Shown: positions 1 to 13,371, counted from the first letter of the stretch. The stretch is 64,000 bases of DNA from Tubulanus polymorphus (GCF_964204645.1 NC_134025.1:28922001-28986000); one strand, 5' to 3'. Notes: generated by a model not told the origin, from the letters alone. Program-made: numbers and translations.

Positions 1-3000
1 CCGAATGGCCTCGTAGCTGGACACGCATTCAGCGTCACTGATATGAGAGAGGTAATATTATAATACACAACTCCACCTCACAACTCATCATTCAGCCAAT
101 TAATTGATTAATTATGGCTTCAGTCATTCACACATATAAAAGAAAGTATTCAAACAGCTGCGATGAAAATAGCTTCAGTAACAATAATGTTAGTTACCGG
201 GTAAAGAGGAATGGATGGGAGATTTTTACAGGATATGAAATATAAAAGATGCATTCATGCATTCATAATTCGGTGCGTTATTAGCGGGTAGTGAAGATTA
301 ATTGGTCAACTACAATTGAAATAGTCTCTTTAGATGATTGACTAGGTCAGTCAGAATTTATACTGTACACGTAGAAAAGATAAGACAAAAAGTGGTTTCC
401 AACAATTTGATGAATTATGTTTTGTTTGTAATACACAGCTAAGGATTCCACAGAATATGTTACCCATGTCATATCGCCAATCAGAGGTAAATTCATATCG
501 TCGCCAATTACGTACTAATCTGTTAAACGCGTACACACACCGACACACATACGCCATCATGTCATACCGTTGAATTTAAGGTAGCATGTTAACAATAGTG
601 TATAACAGTAACGAAACCCTGTGACCAGTATCTCTAACCCATCATCAATTAACATTGTATTTCATCACTGTATGCGTTGTTGTTGTTGTCTAACTATGAT
701 GAGTTATAACTTATCAATTATCAATACAAGCGTGTTGGTAGCTCACGGCACTTTGTTTTCTACCATTTCGCATTCATTAACCTCACACCCCGATGTCTTA
801 TTTCATTTCAAACGAACTCGACTATTACGGTTGTACTTACCTGAAATTGGTATCAGAATTACCAAAAAGTGAAACTGGGCAGCTGAACTAAATCATTGAA
901 TTTGATTCTTTTTATACTCCAGTAGTGTATTGAAGGATTGCCAAAACCGTCTTTGACTCAAGTTGAATGAAGAAAAATATGCTAAATTTCTAGGAAAAAC
1001 TAATACCCGGTATGGTTTAGTTCAGTTGTCATGGTCCTTTCTGGTCATTTTAGGACCTTTTTCTGGTTTTTTATACCATCATTGTTGAGTATCTGACAAT
1101 ATTTGAAATGAAATGAGACTGGACACACTGGAGACATTGAATGAAAGGCCGGTGACTTCACATCCCTCGTATGCATGGCACATGTGTACAGTACTTTTTT
1201 AAAAATCCGCCTTACTAGCATTTAATGCAAGTATTATAATGTTAAACTGGTGAAATTCGATGAATGATTATTTCATGATGATGTATTTGAAGAGGCGGAA
1301 TAATTATTTATCATTCAGATCCGTTTGATTTCCGAACGAGGTGAAATACCGATAACGTTGATACGCATTCGAAATCCATGGGGAACGAGAATTGAATGGA
1401 ATGGACCGTGGAGTGATAGGTATACAAAGTCTTATTACTTACACAACATTTCTTAGTTCCAGTTATTTAAAGCTTATTCTTCGGATTGTTTTTTTTTTTT
1501 TAAGGTCTCCTGAATGGAACAGTATTCCTGAACCTGATAAACGTGCAATGGGTTTGATATTCAGAGATGATGGGGAATTCTGGTAAGTTTCGAGCCATAG
1601 AATTCTGTTTAGCTGATAAATATAATTCATTTAAATACAATTATATAGACATAATATGAAAACGTGAATTAAGAATGTCTCGATGATTTAGCAGGGAATG
1701 AAGATGTGTTTGTTCTTGTAGGATGGATTTCCGAGACTTTCTCACAAACTTTTCATCGTTAGACATTTGTAATTTGTCGCCTCAAATGAACTCGATGGCA
1801 GCTCGACAGTGGGAAGAGAGAGTTCATTTCAATCGATGGATAAAAGGTGTCACCGCTGGTGGTAGACCCGCTTGCAAAGGTACGAGTAACCAGACACGAA
1901 TCCAGGCATGTCTCATCTAATCCAGAAATGATATATACAGAATTTTATCTATCATCATGTTTGTGCTTGAATAGAAACTCATTGGATGAATCCGCAGTTC
2001 AAGGTCACTCTATCGGATAGCGATGATGATGAAGATAATTTGTGTAGTTTAATCATTGAATTATCTCAGAAAGATCAACGACGCATGAAACATAAAAATC
2101 TGAAAAATCTCGATATCGGATTCGTTATATATCAGGTTTGTAGTGACCTATTTAATTGTAATTAAGGTCGTCCAAACATTGTTACTTATTGATTCTTCGA
2201 AAACTCCTCCAAACTGAAAAAAATGTTTTTGAGGATCTTAAATCTTTTTAGATTTAAGAAATAACACTAAACTTGCTGAAATGTGTACTTAAAATTTCAG
2301 TCAGTGACTAATAACTCACTATGTATATCTATTGTACCTGGCCAACAAGGCACCAAATGTAAAGTATACCTGTGTGAATTATGGTATTTTCACCTTAAAA
2401 TTCTGGAATGACTGAATAGTGTGAACCCTGATATAGTATGTACACTCATGGGTGATATTTCATCGATGTATATTCACAGAGAATGTTTAACTGATTTCTA
2501 GTTGACTGAGAATAATCACGTGTTACCGCTGACTAAGAAGTATTTCGAGACGTATCATTATAAAGATCGATGTGATCAGTTTATCGACGCCCGGCAGAAC
2601 GTCAAACGATTCTTACTGCCACCGGGAGAATACGTGATCGTTCCGTCAACGTATGAACCGAATGAAATGACCGAGTTCATGCTCAGGATGTATTTCGAAA
2701 AGATACATTCACAACCATCGGAGTAAGTAGAAAAATAGGTTGTAATTTTGTGATATGAAACCCAGACTAACAGCGAGAAAATAGAATGCGAAATGTTTCC
2801 ATGAGCTAATAGTTTATTCAACATTTTGACTATATCATAATAGCGTCTTTGTTCTGGCTTGAGTATGAGGATATAGCTCAAACATTGAATGTCGTCAGGA
2901 AACTTTGGACTTTAGGATTTTGTTTTATCGTCACAAGTGGACAGAGTTTCATTAATGGTTTAATATGATGGAGTATATACCTGTGTAACTCATTGATTAA

Positions 3001-4200
3001 GAATATTTTTTGACAGGCAAATTGACGAGGTTCTAAGCATCGAGTCGCCGTTAGCATCACCTGAAAAAGATCCTGATCTGAAAACAAGAGAAGAATTCTT
3101 CAAGAAATTCTTCTACGACGTCGCTGGAGAGGTTCGGAAATTCTTTTTATAGCTATCGAGGGATGGAGAGGGAAGGGAGAGAATTTCAACAATTTTCATT
3201 TGCGAATCTTACGTATGTCTTGTGTTTATTTCAGAATATGCAAGTCGATGCATATGAATTTCACCAAATTTTGAATGGTGCTCTACGAGCGGGTGAGTTT
3301 CATATCTTTACTGGGTCCCGAATGGTCGACTTGAATGTGGTTTACACGTATCTAACACGAGTTATTTATTTGACATTTTCAGATCCTAATCACAAGGATA
3401 TTAACATCGATACGTGTAAAGCTATGGTTACATTGGTAGATGTATCCTTTTCATTTTTGAAACAACTTGCAGCCGTAATCCTTCTAAAGTTCATTCATTA
3501 TTTGTCATTCAAGAATTTTCTTTCCTTAATTTGTATGAAGAATGATGATAATTGTAGACTCGGATACAATGAATTTTTGCACCTGTGGAACTTGGTGCGG
3601 TCGTGGAAGGTAATTCATCAATTGTCTGTTTGTTGTGATATTATTTGAACTTTATGACACCATTATCATGTATATTTCAGTCTTGTTTCTACGTTTATGA
3701 CGCTGATCATAGTGGAAAATTAAAATCTATTGAATTACGAAATGTGCTGCACTCATACGGTAAATACCTCCTCCATCTATTCAAAACTGTTCTTAATGAT
3801 AGATCTCTGCATATTGAGCATAGTTAATAATCGTTATTTCGATATTTATAGGTTATAAGTTGAATCAGAGTATTCTTGCCAAATTGGTATATCAATACGC
3901 TGATAACCAGGAACAGGTTGATTTGGATAGTTTTATCGCTTGCATGACTCGTTTGGCTCTTCTATTCAGTGAGTAAAATTCAGTTTTTGGTGTGAATTTC
4001 TTTTCCATTTCCAGTAGCTCAAAATATGTTTTGATTCGTTTTAGAAATATACAAACGAAACCAGAAAAATGATTACGTAGCTATGGGTCTGGAGCAGGTA
4101 AACACTGAATTTATTTGATATCCTTAATTTGAATCTTGACCACGAATACTGATGATATTCTGATTTATTTCAGTGGATTCAGGAAGGAGTCGCGCTCTGA
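1..4200 (+). CDS. Calpain, 3' part of gene (His/Asn half of protease core, C2-like and penta-EF-hand domains)
   Basis: Calcium-activated cytosolic cysteine protease; the 5' exons with the catalytic Cys lie left of the window. Exons: 1-51, 1319-1419, 1505-1582, 1722-1879, 1975-2135, 2502-2722, 3017-3131, 3235-3292, 3383-3441, 3541-3609, 3681-3759, 3852-3968, 4045-4097, 4174-4200. Exon 1 carries the catalytic His in GHAFSVT and exon 2 the catalytic Asn in RIRNPWG, followed by EWNGPWSD. The calpain-type beta-sandwich (C2-like) domain includes the LPPGEYVIVPSTYEPN motif. C-terminal EF-hands follow, for example the loop DADHSGKLKSIE, and the protein ends WIQEGVAL. The PEF domain marks a classical calpain (CAPN1/2/3/8/9 type), but the exact orthologue is unclear. 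Intron 3442-3540 looks U12-type. AATAAA lies 28 bases after the stop (4228-4233) and another at 5550-5555. Confidence 0.95.
52..1318 (+). other. Calpain intron, no further gene seen
   Basis: Intron between the His exon and the NPWG exon, GT at 52 and AG at 1317-1318. It is AT-rich. Short open frames on both strands resemble no protein I know. I see no repeat or RNA gene. Confidence 0.7.
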
Positions 4201-6275
4201 AATGGAAGCCGATACTGAATTGTTCGGAATAAAAGAAACTGCCAATTAATCATTTGCGATGTTTAATAGCATCTTCACCTGACTGATAAATGACACGAAT
4301 CTTGCCATTATATGACACCAGTTCGCCGGATTCTCCAAGATTATATATCTAACAAACACTGAGATACGATGTGTATCTTGGAGGTTCTAAACATCCATCC
4401 ACTCGTCCCCTGAAGGTGCACAATAGTTACACACTAGTACTGGTACTAGTGTAGATATATACCGGTAAACACTAGAGATTTTAGTACGTTATTTTATTTG
4501 ATGTAATTTGATGATGTTTTTAATATGTACAGAAGTAGATTGAGTAGATGTTCTAATTCTATCTAAAACGGTGACGAAAAGTTGAAATACAGAAGAAACA
4601 AAGTAATGATTCAATCGCCTCAGTTACGGTTATAGGTTATACGAGTCAACCTTAAGCGACACAACTGTGGAATTGGGTTAAGAGCTGGAAATCCCTGAAA
4701 ATACGAATTCTGCTAAAACTTTTGTGATCCTATTCGACGTGTATATAAATCATATTTTTCTTCCATATTCCAAAGTGCTCAATATAAAAATGGTAAAGTA
4801 TTAAACCTATTTCGTGGGTTACTCATACATTTTCTGGTTTGGTAGTTCATACTACGTTGTGTTACTATATAGTAGCAATTTCTTTATTTAGCCATCAAAT
4901 CGTTGTCATTTCTTTGTTGGTGAAACGAAATATGTGTCAAATTTTACTCATTTAGGTTATGTAAATACTTGGGCAAAGGTTGGCAAGGATAGAGTAACCA
5001 TTGAAGTATTAGTATTTTGGTGAGAAGCCAATTATTATGAAATAATGACTAACTATAAATATTACACCTCATTATTAACCGTACATGTACATTTATTTTA
5101 TACTGTTTTTAATGCATAATTAATGGTTGTGTGTATATTATTGAGAGAAATATCCGGCATTAATTTTAGATTCCAAAATCTTTGTTTTAACGAAATGAAT
5201 GTATGGGGAATAGAGAAATTTTACGCGTACAGGTTCGGTATGTGTTGTCTGTGGCCAACAAAATGGTGGTGAAACTTAAAAAAAAAGATCTAACAATTTT
5301 TGGATTGTGATTCAATCAACCATTAAATATTTAGATACTATAATTACTGATATTTACAATTAATTTAATAAAAAAAATAATTTATTTATTTATTTAAGAT
5401 TAGGATTGAAAATCTATATTAATATACTTTGTATTGGAATAATGAGAAAAATTTAAACTATTGATAATGATTCCCAGTAAATAATACATTCCATCCTTTA
5501 CATAAATCGATGTATCCTTTGGTATTTGATCGACATTCTGATATCTTTAAATAAAAGACGTTTTTCCGAGGTAACCACTGTTCTAGTTGTTTTTGTTCCG
5601 ATTTTCATGGCGATGAAGCTGGGAATCTTCAACACTTCGTCTTGAACACCCGAATGACAGCTGGTAAAGATAACTCTGACGACTCAAGTGGCAATGAATC
5701 ACATGGAAATATGTTTGCCAAGTGATGTGCTTTCAGTCGAGGGTTTGGAGGGTGACATGGGCTGAAAATAATCAATTCAACAAATGCAGTAATACGGGTG
5801 TCATTACAGTTAGACTCTTATACGCCTTATATGATTTGAGGATACTGAGTATCTCTGAGTCTGGATGGTCCGGGGCGTGTGGAAGGAATGACTGTGGAGT
5901 TTGGTTGTTTATGGGACAAGATTTGTCGTTCTCTTCAGGGCTTTGAATCTCTGCCAAAATCTTGGGTAGACGACTTGTTTTATGAAACTGTTCCCGGAGT
6001 TACAGTCTATGATTCTCAGCTACATGGAGTCAGGTTGTACTATCATCTAGGCTGAGAAGGCACACAGGGTTTAAATTTTGGTGGAGAACTCCTTCAGTGG
6101 CTGAGATGGCAAATAGGGTTATGGTATTTTTGGAGCACTCCTGCTTAGACTCCGTAATGTGCTGCCATCGCGTGTCCATAAATAGCAAACCCGGAAATAA
6201 ATTGAAAATTGATGAATTGATAAAACGTTCGATTAATCTCTTATTTTCCACTAAAATACATTTTAACGTATAAAA
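4201..6275. other. Calpain 3' UTR and intergenic space before NEMF
   Basis: About 2.1 kb without a supported gene. It holds candidate calpain poly(A) signals (4228-4233, 5550-5555) and presumably the NEMF promoter just before 6276. Open frames here are short and lack recognisable domains. Confidence 0.6.
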
Positions 6276-9200
6276 ATGAAGACGAGATACAGTACAATAG
6301 ATATACGAGCTGCTATTAGTGAATTAAACTCCAGGTGACAGTTCGTCAGCGGCACTGACATTGAATTAATTACTTCTTCACATTCAATCAAATATGAATA
6401 CACTTTATTGAGTCAAACTTAACATTTCATCATTTCGTTATTCTATTTCGTTGTAGATTCATAGGCTTACGAGTCGCAAATGTATATGACATAGATCACA
6501 GAACATACCTCATTAGATTAGCCAGGTAAATACTGATAAACATTTGATTTGATTTTTTGATAAAAATGTTCTGTTTAATCTTCCGCCTCTTCGGAAGTTG
6601 GTTTCCCAAGACTAACCCTATTGTGTCGTTGATTTCACTTCACAATGGTACAATGCCTTTGAAGTGTTCCCTACACTCTGTAAGCAACCGGCAGAACTCT
6701 TACCCACTTGTCACTGGGTGCTGATAGATAGTGAATGCAACAACATCCCACCTCATCCCACTGAGCTAATGAAGCTGCTAATTTCTTGTTATAAATTGTG
6801 AGATTGTCGTTTGACGGCTGTTTACATATTTGTTTCTTATATTTTTCAAGACCCGATGAAAAGGCGATGATTCTTCTAGAATCTGGAAATAAAATCCACA
6901 GTACGGAGTTCGACTGGCCGAAGAATATGATGCCGAGTGGTTTCAGTATGAAGGTAGTTATTTGGTTATGATAACAAATGTTCACTCGTGAAATCGTTCA
7001 TCGTTCATTTGTGAAATTATTATAGTTGCGGAAACATCTGCGATCACGACGTCTGGAAAAAATAGAACAACTCGGAATCGATCGAATTATAGACTTACAG
7101 TTTGGTTCGGGAGAAGCTGCTTATCATCTTATTCTAGAATTATACGATCGGGTAAGTAAGTTGCTTTCACGGTTATTACAGATCGGGGAATTTTGAACTG
7201 ATTCTTTTCTGCAGGATGAATCAGGAAATTTCTGACTCTTCATTCTTCATGAGAAAATGGGAATTTGAATTTTTAGCTGGTGATGAGTGGCACGAAGAAT
7301 TTTCAATTCCCTGATCTGTAAGAAACCTGTGTTTTGTAATTATTGTTTATCAGTATGTTTGATCGATCCGTTGTATGGAAAAATATGGTGGGCAACTTTT
7401 TTCAGGGAAATATAGTTTTAACCGATCATGAATTTACTATAATGAATATACTTCGACCTCGAACCGATGACAGTCAAGATGTCCGCTTTGCCGTGCGTGA
7501 AAAATATCCCATCGAGAATGCGAAACAACCAACGCCTTTTATATCACAGGACAGGTAAGCCCTAGGCCATGTTTTAGTTCTGATTTGTCATTTTCTCTGA
7601 AAATTACTTAGGCCTACCTGGTATCGGATTTTAGAAAATTCACCGATTTTTGTTTTTTAGATTGAAAGAAATCATTGAGAATGCTAAAGAAGGGGATTAT
7701 TTGAAGAAAATCTTAACACCTCACTTCGGTCAGTTGATAATTGTATCCTTTAGAGACAAGAATCTGTTCAACTATGATATACATTTAATAGTTATCAACT
7801 GTTGTATTTTTAGAATATGGACCAGCCCTCGTTGAACATTCTCTGCTTACTGCGGGCTTCACTGAAAACTTAAAAATCGGTGTTAATTTTAACATCGGAA
7901 TAGGTAAATAAGATACACTGTTGAAATAATCTTTTATTGAATGGATTTTGACTAATTCTTTTGTCTCTTTCAGATTTACCGAAATTGTATTCTGCTCTAC
8001 AAATCGCTGAAGATTTGCTACAGAACAGTCAAAACCGCACAGAGGAGTGTAAGGTACAAGAATTTGCTATGATATTGTATAAAAATTTAGATGGATCATT
8101 GACATTTATCATATTTCTTCCATATTTAGGGTTACATCATACAGGAAAGACGTAAAAAAGCAGAAATGGCTTCAGAGGGACAGGAATTACTGACGTGAGT
8201 TCATCAACTGTCACCAATGTGCGATGAATACACTGATTTTGTCTCGTCTAAAACGACTGTTGAAATATATTTCAGATATAAAGAATTCCATCCGTACCTC
8301 TATAAACAACATTCTGATCTGCCATTCATAGAACATGTGGATTTCAATAAGGTATTCATTCCAAAGATAATACATGTACATCTAGTTCTATTAAAGATCA
8401 ATGAGAATTTTCCTACCTATGCTTGCAATTCAGTGTTTTTGTTTCTTTTTACCATTAGGCAGTAGATGAATTTTTCTCCAAGATCGAAAGCCAAAAGCTT
8501 GATGTTAAAGCTTTACAACAGGAGAAAACTGCGCTGAAGAAACTAGACAATGTGAAGAAAGATCATCAGAAGAGATTAGACATTTTACAAAAAGAGCAGG
8601 TATGCTAACTGTATTATTGTTACTCTGTATTCTACTATAGATATTTGACTTGATTTCCATATTTGACTTGATGAAGAAGGTTTTTCAATAATATGAATAC
8701 CGGTATTAATCCATTATATTGTAGGAGCTTGACACGATGAAAGGTCAATTAGTAGAAATCAACTTGAATCTGGTAAGTTAAACACCTTTTTTTGCAGTCA
8801 ATACTCATATGTAGAATGTACAAGGTAGTAATTTCTCCACAGGTTGATAGAGCTATAATGATTGTTCAAAGTGCGATCGCGAATCAAATAGATTGGACGG
8901 AAATATCTGATATTGTGAAGGAAGCGACGATTCAAGGGGATCCAGTTGCATCTTCTATAAAAACGCTCAAACTCGATACTAACGAAATAACAATGTTACT
9001 ACGGTAAATATGATACTATACTCAAATATAGTGTATGAATTCTAACTTAGGGTCTATTTTGAATTCATGTTTACAATTCTTCAATTCTAGAGATCCTTAT
9101 GACGATGAAATCAAACCAACTAAAGTACAAATACAACTGAATCTTTCTGCTTATGCGAATGCGAGGAGGTGAGTAAAACTTTGATAAAAAATTTGAAAAA

Positions 9201-12200
9201 AAAATCTTATTTGTAAAATAAAGATTAGCAGTATATTCTGATGAATGATTGGTTTCAATTATTTCAGGTATTACGACAAAAAGAAACACGCTTCAGTGAA
9301 AGAAGAGAAAACTATAGATGCATCTGCAAAGGTAACTTATGCCGAGAAAAGCTCTTCTACATCTTTGCGTTGGATGAGAATTAATTTTGTCTGAATATTT
9401 CATTCAGGCTCTGAAATCAGCGGAGAGAAAAACGAAAGAAACTTTGAAAGATGTACAGACTGCTATTAGCATTAATAAAACACGTAAAACTTACTGGTGA
9501 GGTTTTCATCTCTGACTGAATCCGGATTCATCGATGATTTTTGTTACAATTTTAGAATTATATTCTACTTGTGTTTGTGAATGGCTGTTTGTAGGTTTGA
9601 AAAATTTCTCTGGTGCATCAGTTCGGAAAACTACTTGATAATCGGAGGCAGAGATCAACAACAGAATGAACTGATAGTCAAACGATACCTGCGTCCAGGT
9701 ACTGTTTATATAGTGCTCTAATCATCAATTAAACTGAGATGATATGATGTGCTATATCCATGTTTATATTGTATTGTAGGTGATGTCTATGTGCATGCTG
9801 ATCTTCATGGTGCTAGCTCTGTCATCATAAAAAATCCTTCAGGTGATTATACATGTATTTGAGAATTGTTGACTTCCTTCAGGTTCATAGTTGTAGCATA
9901 AACGTTTAGGAGAAATGAAGAATTAGATCTTATTAGGAGTTCCATCGCCAATGTTTTAACCTTAGACCTAAAAACCCCAAATTTCAACCGATTATCTTTG
10001 AATAAAATCGAGCATGTAATGAAGAATGAACGGCGATTTCAGGTGAACCTGTTACGCCGAAGGCTTTGAATGAAGCTGGAACGATGGCTGTTTGTAACAG
10101 TGCTGCGTGGGAAGCTAAAGTAGTTACTAGCGCTTGGTGGGTTCATCACGATCAGGTCTCTAAAACTGCGCCGACTGGTGAATATTTAACAACGGGTTCT
10201 TTCATGATTCGAGGTAAGTTCATTTCAATCCGCTACTTGTACTCCCCTCTCCCTCTTAGATAGTCATATCATTTGATGGGTGAATTCTGGACGACCTGAT
10301 ACATGGATTTTGTCTGTGCGTCAGGTTACAAACATATTTCGATTCATACAAATATCAAAATTGCCTTGGACCAGACAGGGGACCTGGTGAATTGTTAGAT
10401 AGGCGGCAATAGTCTGCGATTTTCTGATGGGGAACAGACAGCAGATTAACAGCCATAGCCTATACTTAAACAAAAAAAATTATAAGATAAAATATGATAA
10501 AAACTCGAGTTTTGTATTGATTGTGACGAATTTGCTCTGTATTTCAGGCAAGAAGAATTATCTACCACCGTGTTACCTGGTCTATGGATTCGGTTTCATG
10601 TTTAAGGTAAATTAAGGAATCACGTTACGCAATGTATTGAGGCATATATCATAATATGAGGTGTAGTCATTTCATACTGTATTATTGTATAGTTAGATGA
10701 GGATAGTTTATTCCGTCATATCGGTGAACGTAGAATTAAAACAGCGGAAGAAGACACAATCTCCGAGATAGGAACATTAGAAAGTGAAGGGACGGAGATA
10801 TCAATGGACGACGATGCGGCTGATAATACCGATGACTCGGATTCGGAATCCGATGATGCAGTTAAAGTGAATCTAGAACCGGTGCAAGAAGAGGAAATAT
10901 CATTCCCCGATACCAATATATCACTACAACATGTTACTGGGGATAAGTAAGTAATTATTTTGAATATTATTTATTCATTTGATAGGTAGGACACGTGATT
11001 ATTGAGGGATGGCTTCTGTTTTGTTTTTATAGGTATCAACTGCAAGGATATTCTGATGACAAATTTCATACAGATGAACAGGATGTTGTATATTTAGGGG
11101 ATAATGAACCTATTCATCTGTCAACTGTTACTGAAAAAGTTGTAAGAAATTAGAAAAATTTTCTAAATCTTAACAATTCTGTGAATTTAACCCTTTCAGT
11201 ACTGACTAATTAATACCCTATAGTGCTAGAGATAATTTTAAAATTCTAAAAAATTCCACCCTAGCGTGTTGAACAACGGGAATACCACTATAGTGCGTCT
11301 ACACTGTGGTGCGGTGTATCATTAGTTACTAGTATTTCACTATGTTTGACACGGCTGCCATTTTTCAAGAGGGATAATTACTAATTACTAGTCTAATTAC
11401 ATCAATACACCGCAGTGCGGTGTACAAGCAAAATCTATCACTGATGTATACACCGCACTGCGGTGTAGACGCACTGAGAGGGTTAAGCATTGCACAAGGG
11501 CTCTTATTTATACGTGTTGTATTAGGGCCATGGAAAAATGTCACAGAAGCAACGGAAAAATCAGAAAAAAGGGAAGAAGGGAGACAATCAGGGCGGTGAT
11601 GAAGAGACTGGTAGAGAAAATGAGGAATTAATGGAGGATGGAGAAAAGGTAAGTTCATGATTAATGGTTATTGTATTAACAAAGAGTTTTATGTGAAATA
11701 TTTGAAATGTGTCGTGATAGAAAAATAGAAACTCTGGACAACAACAGCAGCAGCAGCAGCAGCAAGCTCCATTAAAACGTGGTCAAAAAGCGAAAATGAA
11801 GAAAATCAAAGAAAAATATAAAGATCAAGATGAAGAAGAACGTCAACTTAAAATGGAAATCTTAGCTGTACGTTCTTTTCGAAATTATCCTCATTCCCAC
11901 TAGATTTTCACAAATCAATGAATTCCTACTCGAACTATTACAGTCGGCGAGACCACAAAAAGAGGATAAGAAGAAGAAGGGAAAGAAGGCAATGCAACAG
12001 GAACAAAAACAGAGGAGAATGGCGAATAAACCTCTATATACACGCGATAGTACTCCTTCTGAAAGACTACAGGCTATAACTATAGACGAAGGTAAGAAAA
12101 TATCTGAGATTCGTAATATAATTTTCGTAATAAGTTTTGACTGCTTTCAACTGATGTTTTGAGTATTTGTAGCCGCGATCGGAGAGAAAGAATCATCTGC

Positions 12201-12621
12201 TGTTGAACATCCTGGATCTGATGATGAGAAACTAGACACAGTTGAAGATGAGACTCTACCGACAGAGGTATGCATGATATCACAAACGTTTGTCCATCAA
12301 AATCTGTTCGTTATAACCGATTGTGCATTATATCCTGTACGAAATAGTTGATATTTTCGTATTTTGGACAAAATTCTAAGTTTGTTGGAACTGATGAATC
12401 GTTATAACGAGTTTCCAATCTATTTAAATTAGCTCTTATTGAATGAATGTTTTGGATAATTTCAGGAGTTGAATATGTTAGATTCATTTACTGGAATACC
12501 AGACGTAGAGGATGTGTTACATTACGCTATACCTGTTATCGCCCCTTATAACACGATGACTAATTACAAGTAAGCACTATTTACATTGATTTGAGTTTGA
12601 GCTTTATTTCAACGCGATGAC

Positions 12622-12662
<41 letters not shown>

Positions 12663-13275
12663 TATTATTATTATTATTATTATTAGCATTATTATTGTTA
12701 TCATTACCATCAATCTTCTTTTTTTCTCTAGGGGGCCTGAACGTGATTGAACAGCCTTTAAGGCTCTGTTCAGGTCCCTCATCATCAATCTACTTATTTG
12801 TTATACGTTTTATTTGTAATTATAATTGATGATGAAATAAATTACATTACATTACTATGAATTTATATATCTACTCATAGATTTAAGGTGAAACTAACTC
12901 CTGGAACTACCAAGAGGGGGAAAGGTAAGTCAACAATAAAATTATAAGAGTAATGAATTTGTTTCATTGGTTTCGATTTCGTTTCATCGGTTTATTATTT
13001 CTGACATTATTATCTAAATTCTAGCGGCAAAAACTGCGTTGAATATGTTCACGTTTGACAAGTCGACCACGCCTAGAGAAAAAGATTTATTGAAAATAGT
13101 CAAGGTAAATAAACGAGATGAATTCTATCGAGTCGTCTCTTTCGCAATAGCCGCGTATATCCAATGTTTGCTGTTGGTTATATTTCAGGATAATGACATA
13201 TCGCGGAATTTCCCCGGTAAAGTAAAAGTTTCCGCACCGAATCTACTTCGAAGTAAAGGAAAAGGCAAGAAGTGA
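6276..13275 (+). CDS. NEMF: Nuclear export mediator factor NEMF (Rqc2/Tae2/Caliban), ribosome quality control
   Basis: Complete 30-exon gene, 1017 residues. NEMF binds 60S subunits with stalled peptidyl-tRNA, recruits the Listerin ligase and drives C-terminal tailing. Start [17 protein letters not shown] fixes the N terminus, including conserved Asp9. NFACT-N runs through YDRGNIVL and [12 protein letters not shown] coiled-coil region ([14 protein letters not shown]) follows, then the NFACT-R/DUF814 domain with [33 protein letters not shown] and [21 protein letters not shown], an acidic stretch, a Gln run (11739-11762), a Lys-rich tail and the NFACT-C end [14 protein letters not shown]. Exons: 6276-6334, 6457-6525, 6851-6953, 7026-7151, 7406-7554, 7661-7728, 7814-7903, 7974-8053, 8130-8194, 8276-8351, 8459-8599, 8725-8772, 8843-9003, 9091-9168, 9268-9331, 9408-9496, 9595-9698, 9780-9842, 10043-10213, 10548-10606, 10693-10946, 11033-11141, 11526-11648, 11721-11867, 11944-12091, 12173-12267, 12466-12569, 12881-12924, 13025-13104, 13189-13275. 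Confidence 0.98.
11187..11486. mobile_element. piggyBac-like MITE with TTAA target duplication in a NEMF intron
   Basis: Element body 11191-11482 (292 bp) flanked by TTAA at 11187-11190 and 11483-11486. The left end CCCTTTCAGTAC is an imperfect inverted match of the right end GCACTGAGAGGG. Inside are near-palindromes around CACCGCAGTGCGGTG (about 11408) and CACCGCACTGCGGTG (about 11451), and GCGTCTACAC near the left is inverted as GTGTAGACGC at the right. There is no coding capacity. TTAA target sites and CCC-starting ends are typical of piggyBac elements and their non-autonomous derivatives; family assignment is inferred. Confidence 0.75.
12622..12697 (+). repeat. (ATT)n microsatellite
   Basis: Long, slightly interrupted run of ATT triplets in a NEMF intron, directly before a LINE-like 3' tail. 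Confidence 0.95.
12731..12857 (+). mobile_element. Candidate non-LTR retrotransposon (LINE/SINE) 3' end with hairpin and (ATTAC)n tail
   Basis: A nested stem-loop (GGGCCTGAAC pairs with GTTCAGGTCCC; inside it GAACAG pairs with CTGTTC) is followed by an AT-rich stretch and a short ATTAC tandem tail. A 3' hairpin followed by a short tandem repeat is typical of several LINE clades and the SINEs that use them. There is no reverse transcriptase, so this would be a heavily 5'-truncated copy. Family unknown. Confidence 0.5.
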
Positions 13276-13371
13276 AGTGTAGAATATGTCGAGTTCTGTC
13301 TCTGTGAACATCGATTGAAAAAGACTCGATAGCGTACGAAGAGGTGCAATTGATAATCGTGTATTTAAAAA

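Noticed and set aside
3163-3648. Continuous 161-codon open frame in calpain
   Set aside because: It runs through three exons and their introns that happen to be open. The exon chain with consensus splice sites matches calpain far better.
7743-7751. A further GTATCCTTT U12-like donor near the end of NEMF exon 6
   Set aside because: Using it gives the wrong phase for the next exon (7814). The donor GTCAGT at 7729 joins TPHF to EYGPALVEH as in other NEMF proteins, so the motif lies inside a normal intron.
12617-12829. Frame rich in Ile and Leu runs (possible membrane peptide)
   Set aside because: It is a translated ATT microsatellite inside a NEMF intron.
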